A stretch of 64,000 bases of DNA, taken from the NCBI RefSeq assembly GCF_018129965.1, contig NZ_JAFCKW010000002.1, forward strand, positions 186,001 to 250,000, read 5' to 3'. This document shows, piece after piece, positions 61,763 to 64,000 of this stretch. Positions within the stretch are counted from its first letter, which is position 1. Every line of letters begins with the position of its first letter. The translations under genes and the position numbers were made by a program. The stretch is from Bradyrhizobium diazoefficiens. Its GTDB lineage: Bacteria > Pseudomonadota > Alphaproteobacteria > Rhizobiales > Xanthobacteraceae. The notes below the pieces were generated by a model. It saw nothing but the letters and a program-made list of their open reading frames with translations. It did no database searches and was not told the DNA's origin.

Positions 61763-62578
61763 ATGATCAGGGGCACGACTGTAGCTGGGGCAATGTTCGG
61801 CGCGATGGCGTTGCTCGGTTGCCTGGCACCCGCGGCGCAGGCCGCCACATGCGGCAACGGACCGGGCGGCTTTGAGGCCTGGAAGCGCGAATTCAGCGCA
61901 GAGGCGCAGGGCAAGGGCATCGGCCAGACAGCGCTGTCGGCGCTGATGCAGACCAGCTACGCCAGCGCCACCATTGCCGCGGACCGTGGTCAGCGCAGCT
62001 TCCAGCTGACGCTCGACCAGTTCCTCGCCAAGCGCGGCGCCACCACCATCGTCGCCAAGGGGCGGCAGCTCAAGCAGTCGCAAGCCGCCATGTTTGCTGC
62101 GATCCAGCAGCGCTACGGCGTTCCGCCTGGACCGCTGATCGCGATCTGGGGCATGGAGACCGGTTTCGGCAGCCAACGCGGCAACCAGAACATGCTGTCG
62201 TCGATCGCAACCCTGGCCTATGACTGCCGCCGGCCCGAATTCTTCACCGACCAGCTCTATGCCGCGTTGAAGCTGATCGACCGCGGAACGCTGTCGGGTG
62301 CAACCCGCGGCTCCATGCATGGCGAGGTCGGTCAGACCCAGTTCATGCCCAAGAATATCCTGGCCTATGGCACTGGCAATCTCGAAGTCGCCGCCAATGC
62401 GTTGAACTCGACAGCGAATTTCCTCAAAGCAAATGGTTGGAAGGCTGGAGCCGGTTACCAGCCGGGCGAGCCGAACTTCGCCGCCATCGAGGCCTGGAAC
62501 GCGGCGGGTGTCTATCAGAAGGCGATTGCGCTGATGGGACGGCAGATCGACGAAGGCGGAGCTGCCGCCTCGCGGTGA
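61763..62578 (+). CDS. Lytic murein transglycosylase (MltB/SLT_2 type)
   Basis: A 271-residue peptidoglycan-cleaving enzyme. A signal peptide (about residues 1-25, GAMALLGCLAPAAQA; the Cys is upstream of the cleavage site and not a lipobox) is followed by FEAWKREFSAEAQGKGI and the catalytic glutamate in IAIWGMETGFGS. Further conserved parts are GSMHGEVGQTQFMPKNIL and NSTANFLKANGW. It forms 1,6-anhydromuramic acid ends in the periplasm. No peptidoglycan-binding domain follows, so the enzyme is of the short type. Confidence 0.88.
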   Translation: MIRGTTVAGAMFGAMALLGCLAPAAQAATCGNGPGGFEAWKREFSAEAQGKGIGQTALSALMQTSYASATIAADRGQRSFQLTLDQFLAKRGATTIVAKGRQLKQSQAAMFAAIQQRYGVPPGPLIAIWGMETGFGSQRGNQNMLSSIATLAYDCRRPEFFTDQLYAALKLIDRGTLSGATRGSMHGEVGQTQFMPKNILAYGTGNLEVAANALNSTANFLKANGWKAGAGYQPGEPNFAAIEAWNAAGVYQKAIALMGRQIDEGGAAASR

Positions 62579-62688
62579 TGAGTTCAGCAAGGCGTGATGG
62601 GCCGGCACGAGAAAGTTGTTGCCATCAGGAACTGACGGCACGAGGTTTGCTTTGATCAGAGTTGGGGCTGGGCATGAGGAGACTCACA

Positions 62689-62910
62689 ATGGCTACCCAG
62701 ATCGTGATGGATCAGACCGGCGACACGCGTCATGAGTTTGATCCCGATAACGCCGAAGCGCTGGCGCGGGCCGAACAGCGCTTTCGGGAGCTGACCGGCG
62801 CCGGCTTCACCGCTGCGTTCCGGACCGGGCCCGGCGATGTGACTCGTATCAAATCCTTCGATCCGACCGTGCAGGAAACGCTGTTCTATCCGCGTCTGGT
62901 CGGCGGCTGA
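62689..62910 (+). CDS. Small hypothetical protein
   Basis: A 73-residue protein with a GAGGAG ribosome site 7-8 bases before the ATG (start MATQIVMDQTGDTRHEF). It is acidic, with an amphipathic helix (AEALARAEQRFRELTGAG) and a beta-hairpin-like tail (TRIKSFDPTVQETLFYP). No membrane segment or signal is seen. It is followed after 12 bp by another unknown gene, and the two probably form one transcript. Confidence 0.65.
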   Translation: MATQIVMDQTGDTRHEFDPDNAEALARAEQRFRELTGAGFTAAFRTGPGDVTRIKSFDPTVQETLFYPRLVGG

Positions 62911-62922
62911 GCTGAGCTGCTC

Positions 62923-63345
62923 ATGTTTGCGGCATTCCGGTTCCGCGCGTCGGCGCGTGCGCGGATGCATGCGCTGCGCGAACTCTACCGTCGCTTCTTC
63001 GGCGAGAACACGCCGGATGCGCGGGGCAGACGGCTTTTGGTTGAATGGCTGTCGCCGGCGCAGCGAGCGCAATTCGAGCAGTACCGGTATTTTGATGTCA
63101 CGGGATGCGATAGCGGGAAGATGTATCGCATTCACTACGGCACCGCTGCCAACGTGCACCAGATCGACTGCGACGGCCACGCGATGATGGGATGGTGCTT
63201 CGTCCCGTCAGGCTTTCTGGTGCCGGGCGACGTGATGCTGGCGCAGAAGATTGCGCTCGAGACGGATGAAAACGGCGCACTGGCGCTCGCCAACAGGTTC
63301 CCGACGGCAACGCATTCGGAACACTTCTACCGGCGGCCTTTCTAG
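62923..63345 (+). CDS. Hypothetical protein
   Basis: A 140-residue protein of unknown function. The N-terminal third is basic and helical (RASARARMHALRELYRRFFG), and the rest is beta-rich with YFDVTGCDSGKMYRIHYGTA, CDGHAMMGWCFVP and a C-terminal HSEHFYRRPF. A conserved-looking set of Cys and His residues might bind a metal, but the family is not recognised. It lies 12 bp after the preceding small gene. Confidence 0.62.
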   Translation: MFAAFRFRASARARMHALRELYRRFFGENTPDARGRRLLVEWLSPAQRAQFEQYRYFDVTGCDSGKMYRIHYGTAANVHQIDCDGHAMMGWCFVPSGFLVPGDVMLAQKIALETDENGALALANRFPTATHSEHFYRRPF

Positions 63346-63361
63346 CCCGAGAGGGATGCGA

Positions 63362-63454
63362 TCACAGGTGGGTCGTGCGGTAGGCATCGACCGCATGTGC
63401 CGCAAAGACGCCGATGCTGCAAAGGGCGAGACCCACAGAGATGATCTCGATCAT
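63362..63454 (-). CDS. Micro-ORF of 30 residues, membrane peptide
   Basis: A 30-codon frame preceded by GGAGGA about 9 bases before its ATG. The peptide MIEIISVGLALCSIGVFAAH is strongly hydrophobic for residues 3-20 and ends AVDAYRTTHL, predicting a one-pass inner-membrane peptide. Its ATG overlaps the stop codon of the 27-residue frame upstream (ATGA), so the two are probably translated together. Function is unknown. Confidence 0.55.
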   Translation of the reverse strand: MIEIISVGLALCSIGVFAAHAVDAYRTTHL

Positions 63455-63534
63455 GTCTCGTCCTCCTCCGGTCGCAGGATGACAAGATGCTTGCAGCAGG
63501 AATAATCATAGATGAGGTCGAGGAGGAATTGCAT
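63451..63534 (-). CDS. Micro-ORF of 27 residues, upstream partner
   Basis: A 27-codon frame encoding MQFLLDLIYDYSCCKHLVIL and RPEEDET. Its stop codon overlaps the start of the 30-residue membrane peptide, and the ribosome site of that peptide (GGAGGA) lies within its last codons, which encode PEEDE. It contains a Cys-Cys-Lys-His cluster. It may be a real peptide or a translated leader coupling expression of the next one. Confidence 0.5.
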   Translation of the reverse strand: MQFLLDLIYDYSCCKHLVILRPEEDET

Positions 63535-63734
63535 GATGGCCGCCCCTGTCTGATTTTGGCGACAGGATAGTCTGCCATCTGTTTCAGGCGTGTTTCGTCG
63601 GTTTGGGAAACGGGTTTCGCGGGGAACCGCCGGCCTTGGTTTGCGCACCGCGAGGCCACTGAATCCCGCCTTCTGATCCATCCTTTCGGCCGTGCGGCCT
63701 CGGCCGGCGGCAAGCCGGATTGCGAGGTAAATGC

Positions 63735-64000
63735 ATGACCCAGGTCGAGTGGTTCGACGATCTCACCATCGGAATGCGGTTCAAATCCCCCGAAATGGAG
63801 GTCACCGAAGCCGACATCAAGCGCTTCGCGGCCGAATTCGACCCGCAGCCGATGCATCTTGACCACGAGGCCGCCAGCCAGACCCTGTTCAGGGGTTTGG
63901 CCGCGTCCGGCTGGCATACAGCCGCGATTGCCATGAACCTTGCGATCCAGGCCCGCCCTTTCGGCCCGCATCCGCTGATCGGCGCGGGCGTCGACGGCCT
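63735..64000 (+). CDS. MaoC-family (R)-enoyl-CoA hydratase/dehydratase, N-terminal part
   Basis: The first 88 codons are visible and the 3' end lies beyond the window. The start MTQVEWFDDLTIGMRFKSP and the hydratase-2 motif FAAEFDPQPMHLDHEAA followed by GLAASGWHTAA, with catalytic Asp and His, identify a MaoC hotdog enzyme. It would add water to an enoyl-CoA. GAGG lies 7-8 bases before the ATG. Confidence 0.88.
   Translation, partial: MTQVEWFDDLTIGMRFKSPEMEVTEADIKRFAAEFDPQPMHLDHEAASQTLFRGLAASGWHTAAIAMNLAIQARPFGPHPLIGAGVDG

Overview
The window is a GC-rich alphaproteobacterial chromosome segment, most likely Bradyrhizobium or a close relative. This rests on a rhizobial very-long-chain fatty acid/lipid A operon (acpXL-fabZXL-fabF2XL-fabF1XL-lpxXL), abundant ABC-transporter and aromatic catabolism genes, 6-hydroxynicotinate reductase and enamidase homologues, and several short palindromic intergenic repeats of the kind scattered through Bradyrhizobium genomes. 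No rRNA, tRNA, CRISPR array or intact insertion sequence was seen.

Layout. 1-5.5 kb: the end of one kup potassium transporter gene, a second complete kup, a rhodanese, a class I aminotransferase and a PotF-like polyamine-binding protein. 6.0-10.3 kb (minus strand): lipid A VLCFA operon. 10.5-17.5 kb: mixed housekeeping and hypothetical genes (ParB-like nuclease, Crp/Fnr regulator, Tat-exported amidohydrolase, AhpD-like protein, HerA-like ATPase). 17.8-18.8 kb: an isolated type I extradiol dioxygenase. 18.9-33.8 kb: a nearly complete reductive nicotinate catabolism block. It holds nicotinate dehydrogenase NicAB (minus), then a plus-strand operon hnr - UPF0280 - DUF1185 - liv-type ABC transporter - MarR, then enamidase (minus) and a ferredoxin-NADP reductase (plus).

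33.8-38.0 kb: a frameshifted DUF763 gene, a PepSY membrane protein, a MarR regulator and a DUF2218 gene, with three matching operator-like palindromes. 38.0-44.8 kb: two solute-binding proteins diverging from a TetR-led operon for the lower protocatechuate/gallate 4,5-cleavage pathway (LigI-, GalB- and GalC-like, a 4,5-dihydroxyphthalate decarboxylase homologue, and a DUF1932 dehydrogenase). 44.8-51.8 kb: a cytosine-deaminase-like amidohydrolase, an NTF2-like protein and a second complete liv-type ABC transporter. 52.1-56.8 kb: an amino-acid-binding protein and a MarR-FUSC-DUF1656-HlyD efflux operon ending in a strong terminator. 56.8-64 kb: acyl-CoA dehydrogenase with acyl-CoA ligase, a Baeyer-Villiger-type monooxygenase, a lytic transglycosylase, small unknown genes including two overlapping micro-ORFs, and the start of a MaoC dehydratase.

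The most interesting signals are regulatory. A set of 7-2-7 palindromes lies in the two divergent promoters of the nicotinate block, next to a MarR gene. A 39-bp promoter/operator is shared (33/39 identical) between the tetR operon and the extradiol dioxygenase 22 kb away, which ties that dioxygenase to the aromatic ring-fission operon. Also notable are a KS-beta-like FabF2XL without its active-site cysteine, and a VLCFA operon without the alcohol dehydrogenase gene usually found beside fabF1XL.
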